Below are positions 43,777 to 54,430 of a DNA stretch of 64,000 nucleotides, in pieces; the stretch's first letter is position 1; each line of letters begins with the position of its first letter. The notes under the pieces were generated by a model that was not told where the DNA came from, searched no databases, and saw nothing but the letters and a program-made list of their open reading frames with translations. The stretch covers positions 434,001 to 498,000 of the forward strand of contig JAJJXM010000006.1 in NCBI GenBank assembly GCA_024516155.1. Direction: 5' to 3'. A program made the position numbers and the translations under genes. This DNA is from Pyronema omphalodes (lineage: Eukaryota > Ascomycota > Pezizomycetes > Pezizales > Pyronemataceae).

Positions 43777-46700
43777 AACCAGCATCCGGGGGGTGGGGGG
43801 GGGGGGGTGAGAAGGATTACATAGCCCATACAGACATTACAATAGCTGTCTTCTATAAAAAGGCCTTAAATACCTCGAGTTATCAGCGACAGAAACGACA
43901 ATGCAGCACACAAGATGAGAGTTACATCTTATGATGTTGATTAGTTCATTTCTATTTTCTGTTATGGGATATTCTATTTTCTGTTATGAGATATTCTAGT
44001 TATCCCGTTACTTCGGAATCCCGAGTGATGAGCGGTAGTGTCTTACTGAGGTTGCTTGGAATGTCGATTCGGATTGGGATTCATTGGTGTTCTATGACAA
44101 GCCCGTGGGTATTGGATGCTTTTGATTGCGATTTTGGTGCTAGAGATAGAAAGGTGTTGCTTTCAATGGATTGGTTTGGTTGATGGAACTCTGTAGAATT
44201 CACAAAGCATAATGCCACAGAAGGAAATTTGGAAGTATGATAAGAGGTAGGTTATAGCGTTTGATATGTTTTCGTAGAAGATTGAATACGGGGTTGATGT
44301 TGGCGGAAGCTGGTAGAGGTTGGTGTCGTTTATTATATTTTCGAGCTTGCGGTGCTTTAAGATACCCCACAAAGAATGTAGATTTTGTATAAGACACTTA
44401 GAATTCCTGCAAAATGTTAATGGAATCAATAGCGTGGCATCGGGATGTTTGTGTTGCGGTAGTATGGATGGCAATGATAGGTTGTAGCTGTTGTATACTG
44501 ATGTACTTTGATGCCAATGGTATCATAGCAGGTCTTGGAGACTTCCGAAAAATGTACTGTGTAAAACGAGGGTTCTAGACGTGTATTATCGGAGCTGCTC
44601 GCGATGAACTTGATGTAGTTGATATCGAAAGGCTTCTTTTCACGGGGCAAAGACGCCGTTCTCTCGAGTGCTGGAATCGTCAAATGTCATACACCATCTG
44701 GTGAAATTTGTCCGAGTGAATATATTGCATCCTAGGGATCCTGTTGAACCGTTAAACATGTATTTCCGTAAAATCTAACGGTTGGATAAACTCACAATGG
44801 AAGTGGAAGTTGATTTTGTTTCGTAAAATTTCCCTCGAAACGTGGGTTAGGGTTGCTTTCAACGTCACTCGTCCTCTGGGTTTCACCCCGGTTCAGCTTC
44901 AACTCAGCTTATACTCCACTTTGTGTAGAAGAATATTCCCAACTGCCAAATTTATGCTTAACGGGCATCGTTATTGTCGATCGCTATCAAATTAAACCTT
45001 GTGGGCCTTGGGAAAGTCCTCAAAAAAGTGTAAATTGGAGAAGGTATTGATTGGATGCGGATGCTGTGGATAACCCCTGACATGACTGCAATCTAGGAAT
45101 GCTCAGTGTTTGTGGAAAATTATTTCTGTAGGATGAATGTGTTGTCGACGCAATGCGCAGACTGGGCTAGGCACTGACACTGAACCTGGTGGGAGGGGGG
45201 TCGGCGTGGTAGATCAGCTTCTCCGGGACACGGGGCAACAAAAATATCTGTGGTTAACTACTATAGTACCCATTCGTGATCTACTCAATTCAAAGGCCCT
45301 TAAAGGGTACGCACAGCTGTAGTTATCCGAAAGTGGGTCAGTGTTCAGCCGTTGCTACAAAAGCAGCAGTGGGAATATTCAGCAAGCAGAGCCATGGCCA
45401 TCGCATTGCTTCTCGGGTCGTGACATATGTAGGCTTATTTTATGGGTAAAAAAGATATGCTGAAGCACGCTCCGATTCACCCTGGGAAAGAGAGGGGTTT
45501 CAAATCAACTTCTCGGAAGGAGGGATAGCCCAAACACACCCTAGGAAGGGTAAGTACCAAGGGCAGTCTGGGAAGTTTTACTGAGTGGTTGCTAGGTCTA
45601 CCAGGGTAGACACTCGGGGGTTAATTTGTCTAAAGACCGGTATCAAAAGACGCGTAGAAGTTCAGGCAACGCGGTGGTCTGGGCGTTGGCGTCGCCATCG
45701 TAGCTCAAGTGGAACCCACTTTAATATCGGCCAAATAAGATTGAAGATATCGTCGGTTTTTGTGATAAGATTTCCTCCACAAATTCCCCCGCAGAGGGGC
45801 AACATCTCGTGATATTCATGTTCGCTGGCTCGTCAGCTGCCAGCAAAGAAAAAGCGAATTGAATGCCTTGCTTCCTCTCGTTATATGTGCGTGCTGCTGC
45901 ACACCTCGCATCTCACATCACATCGCGCTATCCCATTCAGAGTCCTCGACCCCCGGCTTCAACAAAGGTCCTGGGCTCCCTGGGTGGTATCTTAACAGAC
46001 CCCCGTTGCTCTCATGGTTGTCCGGGAAACGGGGAAAACAATCAACCCGTAAACACGCTTCTTTGTTGATATATATCACTTGACCGAAACACGAAAAAGA
46101 ACCACACTCGGTCCAGGGCCAAATAAGGCGGGTGGGGCACTTTAGTCTTGGTGGTCCACCTTATGGCCCTTAGAGCGGGCAACGTGAGTGGCATCCCCAG
46201 GCCAGACACTAGTCACCGCTGAGCCTGCTAGATCGGTGTTGAACCCAAAACTCTTCAATCGCGTTCGAGATTTCATTCTTTCTTTGTTCGTGAACCGTCG
46301 GAAGAAAAAAAAACACATCTTTACTCCTCGTCTTCAGCAAGAAAAAAAAACTTCATTTTCGGCAATTGGGTGCTATTTTCCTGTTTACCGCTGGGCGTGT
46401 TGCAAGCAACGCTGCTAAAAGCGTTTCGTCCGTCCTATCAGCCTAACTCCTTCGGGGTCCGAGCCTGTCCTCTCTGTATTCTCCCTCGTTCGGAGCCAGC
46501 CAAACCACGCACACTCTCGCTTCTCTCCCTCTGCTTGTCTCTACCACAACAGACGACGACCACCACCACCTCTCCTCCCTTCTGCCACCTTCACTCCTCG
46601 ACACCCGCTCTACCCCACTCTCGTGTGTCTGCACGTTTCCCAACGTAGAATCAGATCGAAAGAGAGTCTAGGGCCGGCCGAATTCCAGTTCTCTCGTTTT

Positions 46701-47119
46701 ACGTCGCGTCGAATACACGCATCAAATTACATTTCCCTCGCTGACATAGTCCTTTGCAATTCCGACACGTTCAACATCGCATAGCACTCACTGTTTGCAA
46801 CCATACGCCGCTTAGTTCCCCGCAGGCACTAAAAAGTTAACGCAGTCGATTGAAGGCCCATCGCCGTCTGCCAGTCAAAGAGCAGCCCGTTCCTTTGGTG
46901 CATTCAGGTACGTTACATGTCAACAAACAAACATCGTGTCTTAAATGCTCAATGCTGATTACCAAATGTTTTATTTTGCACATACAGTTTCAGCAAGAAA
47001 CGTTCACTGAATTTCAAACATTTTTGCCGAGGACGGTGTTGCTCGTTATTTATTGACCTGCATCCGGCCACCGCCACCGACACGTCCTAAAACCAACACA
47101 TACAACACCAACCATAAAT

Positions 47120-48831
47120 ATGCAGGCTGTAAGTCACCTCACCCTACTTCAACACCTTTTTTCTCGAAACAATTATTCAACATTATCGTCACAACGTCAC
47201 ATATTTATTACATTTACTTTTTCCTAATCTGCTCATAGCGTCGTACTGCTAGAACACGGGCTGTCGCCAATGAAAATGGCGACGAAAATGCCATCGCCGC
47301 TACTACACGTCTCACCCGGGCAAAGGCCGCCTCTCTGACCGGAAACACAGCATTGACCACCAAGGCTGCTCTCAACACCAAGGCCGCCCTTACTACTAAA
47401 ACTGCGTTGGCAACCAAGACTGTCAACACTACTACAACTGCCGTACCTGCCAACCGCAAACGTGCCGCGCTAGGTGATGTGAGTAACGTTCACAAGGCCG
47501 AGGCCGGAGGAGCTGCCGGAGCAGACAAGAAGATTGTCCTCAAAAGAACCACCAAAACCACTGCTGCTGCTACGACAAAACCAGTGCCTACCAATGGAAT
47601 TACTAAGGCAGCTCGCACCACCCGTGCTGCACCCATTAAGGCCACTGCTAAGCCCGTTGTCGAAATCACCAAGAAGCCCAGTGGAAGTGGATCCGGAGCC
47701 TTGCGACCAAAGAAGAGAACGGCACCATCGAAAACCAAGGAAGTGGAGGAAGTTGAGGATGAGGAGAACAAGGCAGTTCCTGCTGTTAAGGTTGCTAAGG
47801 CTGTCGAGGTTCAGGCTGAGGAGGCACCTGAGCCCCCCGTGGCAAAGAGACCGCGTGTCGAAAATCAGGCGACGAAGGTGCTCACTGCTGCTGAGGTTAC
47901 TGGATGGGACAACCTTGATGAGGAGGATGCTGAGGATCCTCTTATGGTATCGGAATACGTCAACGAAATTTTCGATTACCTCAAGAAGCTCGAGCCCGAG
48001 ACTCAGCCCAACCCCAACTACATGGATGATCAGAACGAACTTAAGTGGCAGATGCGTGGAATCCTTGTTGATTGGCTTGTTGAGGTTCACACTCGTTTCC
48101 GTCTTCTCCCCGAGACCCTCTTCTTGTCTGTCAACATTGTCGACCGTTTCTTGACCAACAAGGTCGTTATGCTCGACAAACTTGAGTTGGTCGGTGTCAC
48201 AGCCATGTTCATCGCTGCCAAGTACGAGGAGGTTTTCTCCCCTCACGTCCAGTACTTCCGTCACGTTGCCGACGATGGTTTTACCGAGGAAGAGATTCTC
48301 CGTGCTGAGAGATTCATTCTTGCTACCTTGGAATACAATTTGTCCTACCCCAACCCAATGAACTTTTTGCGACGAATTTCGAAAGCCGACCAATACGATT
48401 TCCAAACCAGAACCTTTGCCAAGTACTTGATGGAGATCAGCTTGTTGGACCATAGGTTCCTCGAGTACCTTCCTAGCCATGTCTCTGCTGCTGCCATGTA
48501 CATGGCTCGCATGATGTTGAACCGTGGAGCCTGGGATGCCAACCTCGTTCATTTCTCCGACTACACCGAGGCCCAGATTTTGCCTGTGTTCAGATTGATG
48601 ATTGACTACCTCATCCGTCCTGTTAAGCACCAGGCCTTTTTCAAGAAATACGCCACCAAGAAATTCATGAAGGGCATGTATTCTTGAGCTCACTGATATT
48701 GACCACTGCTGACGAACGTGATAGCTGCTGTCCACGCTCGTGAATGGGCCAAGAAGAACGCCGCGGCACATGGAGTCGACCCCGAGATTGCCACTCGTGA
48801 CCTTTATGCCGAGGAGGGTTCTTCCAACTAA
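47120..48831 (+). CDS. B-type (mitotic) cyclin
   Basis: Activating partner of the Cdc2/Cdk1 kinase for entry into mitosis, 516 residues. Exons are 47120-47128, 47239-48673 and 48725-48831. A destruction box RAALGDVSN (RxxLxxxxN) is at 78-86. Before it is a run of TK-A-AL hexapeptides, after it a Lys/Ala/Thr-rich disordered part. The cyclin box begins near 241 with VNEIFDYLKKLE; MRGILVDWLVEVH at 275-287 is the family signature, and the C-terminal cyclin fold spans about 370-480. The first exon encodes only MQA. The last intron has a GC donor (GCATGT, 48674) and AG acceptor; splicing joins KKFMK to AAVHAREWAKKN, as in other B cyclins. Retention would end the protein at GMYS. It is similar to NimE of Aspergillus. 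Confidence 0.93.
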
Positions 48832-50201
48832 GTCGACATTATCGTCAACCCTGCCGAGACATCTCTTCCAGCACTACCCTTTTTGGATTAGATTATTTAG
48901 TATCGGCTGGTGACGACCATGATCAATTGTGTATATTCTTGGGAAGATCAGACTTGGAGCAGTTCAAGGTCTTATGTGCTGGGCTTGATGGTATGAAGGC
49001 TTGGGAGGAGGTAATCACGAAGGTACGATAAAAAAGAGGTGTTTTTTTTCTGCAGGCTGCTCGAACATCTACGGTATACTTGGGCAAGGAAGCCGTCATG
49101 TGGGAGCCTGCTCACTGGCTACTGACAAAAATATCGATGCGAGTCTATTGTTGCCGGATTGGAAAAGAGTTCGACAATTCCGGTTTCTTTGTTGTTACTG
49201 CGTCTGCATAACTTTTTTAGTGCGGTGTTTCTGTTATAGTGTTTCAGTGTTATCGGTATATCTTTCTTTGCATTTGTGTATCTGCTTCGGGTTTTCAGGG
49301 CTTTTTCTTTTTTGGTTTGCTGTATTTTTTCATTCCTATGATACTTCTCAGGATATCCCCCTGTTTTGCCTACCACCTGTTCAATTGCTAGGGGGTGGGA
49401 TTGGAGTGTGGAGTACCCGTGGTTTCGGGATACCATGTGATGTTATTTGTTGTGGTGTAGTGAGGGAAAGGAAGGCTGTGGAGTTAAGGCTATATGGGAC
49501 GCGTTTTTATTTCGAGAGACGATTCCGTGCATGCTTTTGATTTTGCTTTCCATACTTGTCACCTCACACCTATATTACGCAACATCGCATGTTACTTACT
49601 TGACATATCCCGAGGACGCCATAGTGTATTATTCACAGGTTGCTGTCGATGTATGGCTTGTATATTTTACACGGCGGCTGTTTCTTTTTACTTTATCCCC
49701 TTTTCTATTATCCCTTCTCTTAACGTTTATGTTTTTTTTTTCTAGACGGCGTTTCCTATATCGATGGCTGGTTGCATCTCTTATCTTCTATACCGGCAGT
49801 TATTGGGACGATCCATTATGGGATAGGTGGCGGACACTGAGGGAATGGTAAAAGGTGAAGATATGTGCATGTAACTCGTCCATACGTCTTTCCTTTGTCA
49901 AAACTTGTTACATCTGTATTTTTTGTGGTTTTATTTCTTTGTTTACTTATACCAAATACCATAGGTTGGGAATGCGATGTCTGATGCATTGAAGGAGAGG
50001 ATACTACTTATTTGTTTCGCCTGGTTTTTCTAGTTCTTTTTTTTATACCCTTGGGGAAAGAGGTGGGAGAAGATTTCAGGAAGAGTATCTGCATATCAAA
50101 TACTAGCTGTACTGTATTATTACGAATGGCAAAACCAACCATTCATCCACTGAACTATTATGAGCAACTCCTAGTTAATTATTCAATAGAAATCTAGGGT
50201 A
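48832..50201. other. Convergent intergenic region, T-rich
   Basis: 3' flanks of cyclin B (plus) and the PARG-like gene (minus). It is T-rich on the plus strand, with open frames rich in Phe, Leu and Cys but no recognisable domain. A long 3' UTR or a noncoding transcript is possible, but nothing shows it directly. Confidence 0.5.
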
Positions 50202-51581
50202 TTATGCAAAACATCCTCTCTTTCTAGTGTTGTCACTATCTTCCCCCACCTCAACCCCATTCAATACACTCCAAAAAGCCCCATAATTTTGCTTCCCTAA
50301 CACCGCAAACCGCACCTCCTCCCACCATCCCTTGAACTCTTTCTCCCGCAACACACCTCTAAAAACGTCTGCTACCTCCTCCGGAGGACATCTAAAAACT
50401 CCACACCCCAGCGCACCCAACACCAACTTCCTACACCCCCTCCTCGCCGCAACCCTCAATATCAACCGTATCTTATCCCTCTTTATCCCCTCCACCTCCT
50501 GATTCCATCCCTCCCATCCTCTCAGATCCACTCCCGCCATACTTATCACCGCCACAACCCGAATCTCCTCCTCAGGAAGCTCTTCATAACCCCCCTCCTC
50601 CCCCCGTCTATTAACCACCACCTCCGGCGAAAACACACACCCCACCTCATCCGTAGCTTCATAACCAGGCTCCTCGGGATACACATCCGGCAGCGGATAA
50701 TACTCCGCCTTCAAAGTTACCGCCAGCGTACTCCGATAACATATCTGTTCCTCCTGCGCAGTTGTACCCTCTAACCATCCTCCACCACGCAGGAACGCAG
50801 AAGCCATATTTAAAACCCCTACTCCCCCTCCCCCGTCTCTGAGAAGCTTTAATGCACAGTCTAATGTATCTATCTCCTCGACTATAACTGAGCAGGTTCC
50901 TAACCCCGGGCAGGAGTTGGGATCGAGAATATACGGGGAGGGATACCCTCGTTGTTCGATGTAGAGAGTGCTGGTGTCACTACCGCCGTGATGAGATAGT
51001 AATGATGGGATTAGGACGATTTGTTGGGCGGCGATGTGTTGCAGGAATGGGCTGTGGGGAACATGCGGGGAGGTCATGTTGATTTTGCGGATTTTTCGAC
51101 ACCAGGTGGGGATCGGGAAGATGTGTTGCGCTGGGGCTTTGGGGTTGGCGAGCGTGCTGGATGGGGTGTTAATGGAGAGGCGGCTGGATTCGTGGGATTG
51201 TGGGTGGGTTTGGTCTGGGGGAGTTTGTACGGCGGGATTGAGTCGTGGACGGCCGAGACGCCGCCCTCGGGGGGGTATGAGGTCTGGTTTGTTGGTGGTG
51301 ATGGCTGCGGTATCTCTATCACTATGATTATGGCTGCCTCTGCCTCTGCCGCTGCCTCTGTCTCTGTGTCCTCCTAGCCCCCCGCGTCGTGGTTTATCAT
51401 GGCCTCGGGTGCCTATCCCTTGAGTTTTATGGGAGCTTTCGTCGGAACGAGGACTTCGGTCATAGGGTGTACGCGTGGTTGTAAAATGTGGGGATTTGGT
51501 ATCGTTGGTAGTCCGAGGTTTGGGCGCCCATGGTAGTGTGGTTTGCCGTAGCTTTCGTAGATCGGAGGACTTGTCGCTCAT
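50202..51581 (-). CDS. Poly(ADP-ribose) glycohydrolase-like protein (bacterial-type PARG, macrodomain fold)
   Basis: A single-exon protein of 459 residues. The catalytic half (about 155-445) shows the PARG signature: VLNMASAFLRGGGW with GGG at 266-268 and QEE at 276-278 (GGG-x7-QEE), the two glutamates being the general acid/base pair in this family. Downstream VVAVISMAGVDLRGW and RLILRVAARRGCRKLVLGALGCGVF complete a macrodomain-like core. The domain matches the DUF2263/TIGR02452 group of bacteria and filamentous fungi rather than animal PARG. Such enzymes strip poly(ADP-ribose) made by fungal PARP. The N-terminal 150 residues are disordered and basic, with an RG-rich patch at 62-83 (GGLGGHRDRGSGRGRGSHN), plausible for RNA or PAR binding. 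It lies head-to-tail with BUD32, 353 bp downstream of that gene's stop is its own start. Confidence 0.88.
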   Translation of the reverse strand: MSDKSSDLRKLRQTTLPWAPKPRTTNDTKSPHFTTTRTPYDRSPRSDESSHKTQGIGTRGHDKPRRGGLGGHRDRGSGRGRGSHNHSDRDTAAITTNKPDLIPPRGRRLGRPRLNPAVQTPPDQTHPQSHESSRLSINTPSSTLANPKAPAQHIFPIPTWCRKIRKINMTSPHVPHSPFLQHIAAQQIVLIPSLLSHHGGSDTSTLYIEQRGYPSPYILDPNSCPGLGTCSVIVEEIDTLDCALKLLRDGGGGVGVLNMASAFLRGGGWLEGTTAQEEQICYRSTLAVTLKAEYYPLPDVYPEEPGYEATDEVGCVFSPEVVVNRRGEEGGYEELPEEEIRVVAVISMAGVDLRGWEGWNQEVEGIKRDKIRLILRVAARRGCRKLVLGALGCGVFRCPPEEVADVFRGVLREKEFKGWWEEVRFAVLGKQNYGAFWSVLNGVEVGEDSDNTRKRGCFA

Positions 51582-51934
51582 GATGTGGGTTTGCTGGAGG
51601 CTTTTGACGGTGAGCTTCTGTACCTGGGAGCTTGAGCTTATTGAATCAGGAACCGGTAAGCTCCGTGCGATGAGTCGTACTTATGTACATGAAATATTGC
51701 TGGGTTTAGGCTGTGGTTCGTTAACAAAATATAGTAACTCTGCTGCTGTTTGAAAGGATTGTTTTGAGGGAGTTTGCTCGCTGATGGGGGTTTGAATGAA
51801 GTTATTAAGTGATAAAGAAGAATTTGGTGAAATCACAAAATGCAGTAAATTTTTAGGGTATCCAGAGCACTTCCATTGACCCTCTATCCCTCTGTACAGT
51901 AAAAAAACAATAACTTTTTGCCGGTTCTTCGGCT
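51582..51934. other. Short intergenic region between BUD32 and the PARG-like gene
   Basis: BUD32 3' flank and PARG-like promoter, both on the minus strand. No further signal seen. Confidence 0.5.
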
Positions 51935-52648
51935 TTAACCAAGCATACTCCTCTTTCTTCCTCTCATTCTAACGTCCGCAAGCCTTCTCATGACTGCCTT
52001 AGCACCTTTAAAGCTTCCCTCATACGCTGCCAAAACGTCCTGGAACAAGTCCTCCGCTTGAGGGTGGGTACTCAAGAAAGCCCTTTCAAGCACATATAGA
52101 TCCACAGCCTTATCCTCCTCCTGGGTAGACATCATTCCAAGCCCAAGATCAATAAGAACCACCTCAGCATCCACCTTCTCCATCGTAGCCTCCGCCAGTA
52201 ATCCACTCTTGCGCTCCCCACGAACCATGACATTACTCGTCGTCAAGTCTCCATGCACAATATCATTCTGATGTAACTTTGCCACCACCTGTCCCATTTT
52301 CTTCATGAGATCATTAACCTCCTCCTTCCTTCCCTCCGCAATCATACCATCCAACACCTCTCGAATCGACCGGCCACTGATCCACTCCATATAAATCTCC
52401 CCCCTAGCCTCATCGACAAAGTAAACCGCCGGAACCGGAATTCCAAGACCACGACATCTAGTCAACAAGCGCGCCTCAGACAGACAACGATGTTTGGTCA
52501 AACGAAGATCGAGGGTAGGGTGGCGGTAAGGTTTTCTGGGTCGGTGCTTCAACAGCGCTGGGATCGTGGGCAACAGGTAGGTTGTTTTGTAAACCAGGGC
52601 TTCGGCACCTTGTTTGATTAATTCGCGGGGGGCTTCGGTGGCGGCCAT
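51935..52648 (-). CDS. bud32: BUD32/PRPK-type atypical kinase of the EKC/KEOPS complex
   Basis: Small atypical protein kinase/ATPase of 237 residues that works with Kae1 in the tRNA t6A37 modification complex and in telomere upkeep. The start at 52648 (MAATEAPRELIKQGAEALVY) fits the family; the frame is open 12 codons further up (ATG at 52684 not needed). IKQGAEALVY is the glycine-poor ATP loop, the ATP lysine is in LLKHRPRKPYRHPTLD, the catalytic loop is H132-G-D134-LTTSN, and the metal-binding motif is D167-L-G. The basic C-terminus ends RGRKRSMLG, the conserved Bud32 tail that reaches into the active site. It is a single exon, of usual length, and divergent from the HIT gene across 807 bp. 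Confidence 0.96.
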   Translation of the reverse strand: MAATEAPRELIKQGAEALVYKTTYLLPTIPALLKHRPRKPYRHPTLDLRLTKHRCLSEARLLTRCRGLGIPVPAVYFVDEARGEIYMEWISGRSIREVLDGMIAEGRKEEVNDLMKKMGQVVAKLHQNDIVHGDLTTSNVMVRGERKSGLLAEATMEKVDAEVVLIDLGLGMMSTQEEDKAVDLYVLERAFLSTHPQAEDLFQDVLAAYEGSFKGAKAVMRRLADVRMRGRKRSMLG

Positions 52649-53455
52649 TTTTGTTTTGTGTACTTTGTGTGTTGCGGGCGACAAGGTCGTGGGTAGGTCG
52701 TGTGTAAATGGTGGGGTGGTGGGGCAGACAAGAGCCGCAGAGCTGATGATGTGCGCGCGCGATGTTCACGCGATTCATGGGGCGTCACTCGCGGCTGCGC
52801 TTGTGGGTTGGTGGCATGGCATGGTATGGAGTCTTGAACAACCGAGCGCGTCGAATTAAATGAAATCTAGGCGGATGTCATCAATCGCGTCTCCGGATTT
52901 AATTATCAATCAATCGCAATGCCAAAAAAAAAAAAAAAAAAAACTTGAATGAAGCGGTGGAATTGGAAGCTAGAAAACTCACTGCGATGATCAAGCGATG
53001 ACGCCACAAGGCTACCAAGACACACAATCAGGCAGGCGTCTCCAATGCCTCGGATGCACACGTTATCCGATATGATACGTCGCGATGATTGCTCTCGTGC
53101 GCTGTGCTTGGCGGGTTTGTACCTGCAGCCAGAATAAAGGACCCTGACAACTACTCACTCTTTCTTGCCGCTTTTAAGACTCCCGAAACCCTATATACTG
53201 TTCCTGAAGCTGCTCAATCGTTCCCTTAAGCTTCACACAGCTACACCGCCGTTTCCGACGCAACTAGAACCGATTAAACAGCTACCTCACCTCACCTCGA
53301 CATACTCAACCCAACCTTTACGGGCTCTACAACTTCAGAACCACCACCGGATTGTCAAAAATATACACAGACCCGACTTGATCCCCAGCTCTCCACCTCC
53401 GCCGAGCTCACCTTCAGCTACCTCATCCTACTCCGACCTCTCTCCGCACTCAAAA
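52649..53455. promoter_or_regulatory. Divergent intergenic region between BUD32 and the HIT gene
   Basis: It holds both promoters, a poly-A run at 52925-52943, and an ATG-free frame (53165-53455) that is open and in phase with the HIT protein. That frame would encode a Lys/Arg/Leu-rich peptide and is treated as leader here. Confidence 0.5.
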
Positions 53456-54079
53456 ATGTCTCTCGCACCCCCCGAAACCCTCCACAAGCTGCGACTCGAC
53501 GCCGAATCCCGCGACTGTACCTTCTGCCAAATCGCGCACCACTACCCATTGATAGCTCCAACAGATCCTGCATCCTACACCTCCCCCACTCTCCCAGCTC
53601 ACATCCCCGAATCGCACCTCGTCCTATCAACCACGGAAGTAATCGCCTTCCTAGACATCCTCCCTCTCTCCCCCTGCCATATCTTAGTATGCCCTAGGTC
53701 TCACTACGAAAAACTCACCGATCTACCATCCTCTATTAATGCCTCCATCGGCGCTTGGTTACCGATTATTGCGAAGGCGGCTTGTCATGTTTCGGGATAT
53801 GCGGATTTTAATGTGGTGCAGAATAATGGGGTTAATGCGGCGCAGGTAGTGCCCCATGTGCATTATCATATCATCCCGAGACCGGATGAAAGACAGAGAG
53901 AGGAGCTGGAGAAGAAGGTACCTGGGGAGTTTAAGAAGTGGTGGAAAAGTCCGTTTGGGAGTGGATGGAGGGTGGAGTTGGATGATGAGGAGGCCAGGGA
54001 AATGGTGGGGAAGTTAAGGATAGAGGTTGGGAGATTGGTGGAGTTGGAGAAGAAGAGGGATGGGAGGTCGCTGTTGTAG
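53456..54079 (+). CDS. HIT-family (histidine triad) nucleotide-binding protein
   Basis: A 207-residue nucleotide hydrolase or transferase of the HINT/FHIT superfamily. A zinc-type pair C21-TF-C24 opens the domain (RDCTFCQI). The histidine triad is H134, H136 and H138 in PHVHYHIIPR, preceded by FNVVQNNGVNAAQ, as in the HINT branch. An insertion of about 20 residues (YPLIAPTDPASYTSPTLP) lies between CTFC and the first strand, and a charged C-terminal extension of about 65 residues (W-rich, then Glu/Arg-rich) is longer than in classical HINT1 (about 126 residues). The ATG at 53456 in AAAAATGTC context is the first in the frame. Upstream, 97 in-frame codons lack both stop and ATG. Exact substrate cannot be read from the sequence. 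Confidence 0.88.
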   Translation: MSLAPPETLHKLRLDAESRDCTFCQIAHHYPLIAPTDPASYTSPTLPAHIPESHLVLSTTEVIAFLDILPLSPCHILVCPRSHYEKLTDLPSSINASIGAWLPIIAKAACHVSGYADFNVVQNNGVNAAQVVPHVHYHIIPRPDERQREELEKKVPGEFKKWWKSPFGSGWRVELDDEEAREMVGKLRIEVGRLVELEKKRDGRSLL

Positions 54080-54430
54080 GGAGATTGGGATGAGAGGGAT
54101 AGATGGTGCATTGTTAAAGGATATTTAGGTGTTTGGTGCAGTTTTTTTTTCTTGATTCTTCTCTTCTGTTTTTTTCCTGGAGATTTGGTATTTTGCATTT
54201 TGTGGTTGGAGGGGAAAGGATGGAGTTCCATATACTACATGTGGGGGTTATCATAATGTTATGATTGATTTTTCAGCATAAAAAATTTCGGCTGTTGCTT
54301 GGAAATTTATTAGGATCCAAGTACACAACTTAGCATCATTTGAGAGCTCTGATATTTATCATTCACCCGGGACATTGACGATGTATTAATTTTGAAGTCT
54401 TCTTGCTTCAATTCTCTTAATACACTCCAT
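54080..54430. terminator. Convergent 3' flanks of the HIT and RPP40 genes
   Basis: 351 bp between two stop codons facing each other. A T-run at 54141-54149 lies on the HIT side. It must hold both polyadenylation regions; no exact signal was singled out. Confidence 0.4.

Larger units (their letters stand above)
42507..47119. other. Gene-poor region with minisatellite, then the cyclin B upstream region
   Basis: About 4.6 kb without a supportable gene. 42.7-43.9 kb is simple-sequence DNA (homopolymers, a GCTTGTGGTTTTAT repeat and the octamer array). 43.9-46.8 kb has only short motif-free open frames. From about 46450 to 46660 the plus strand is pyrimidine-rich (CTCTCCCTC, CACCACCACC), so transcription of the cyclin gene could start hundreds of bases upstream of its ATG, which would give a long leader. 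Confidence 0.5.

Noticed and set aside
43323..43829. Two long minus-strand frames (150 and 168 codons) encoding LLHYYITT repeats
   Set aside because: They are a direct result of the 8-bp tandem repeat, whose minus strand has no stop in any frame; no domain, no conserved start.
13048..47119. Transposon relics in the gene-poor islands
   Set aside because: No terminal repeats, target-site duplications or transposase/reverse-transcriptase motifs could be recognised by eye.
47470..48771. 433-codon frame antisense to cyclin B
   Set aside because: Shadow of the cyclin coding sequence; it has no family features and crosses its intron.
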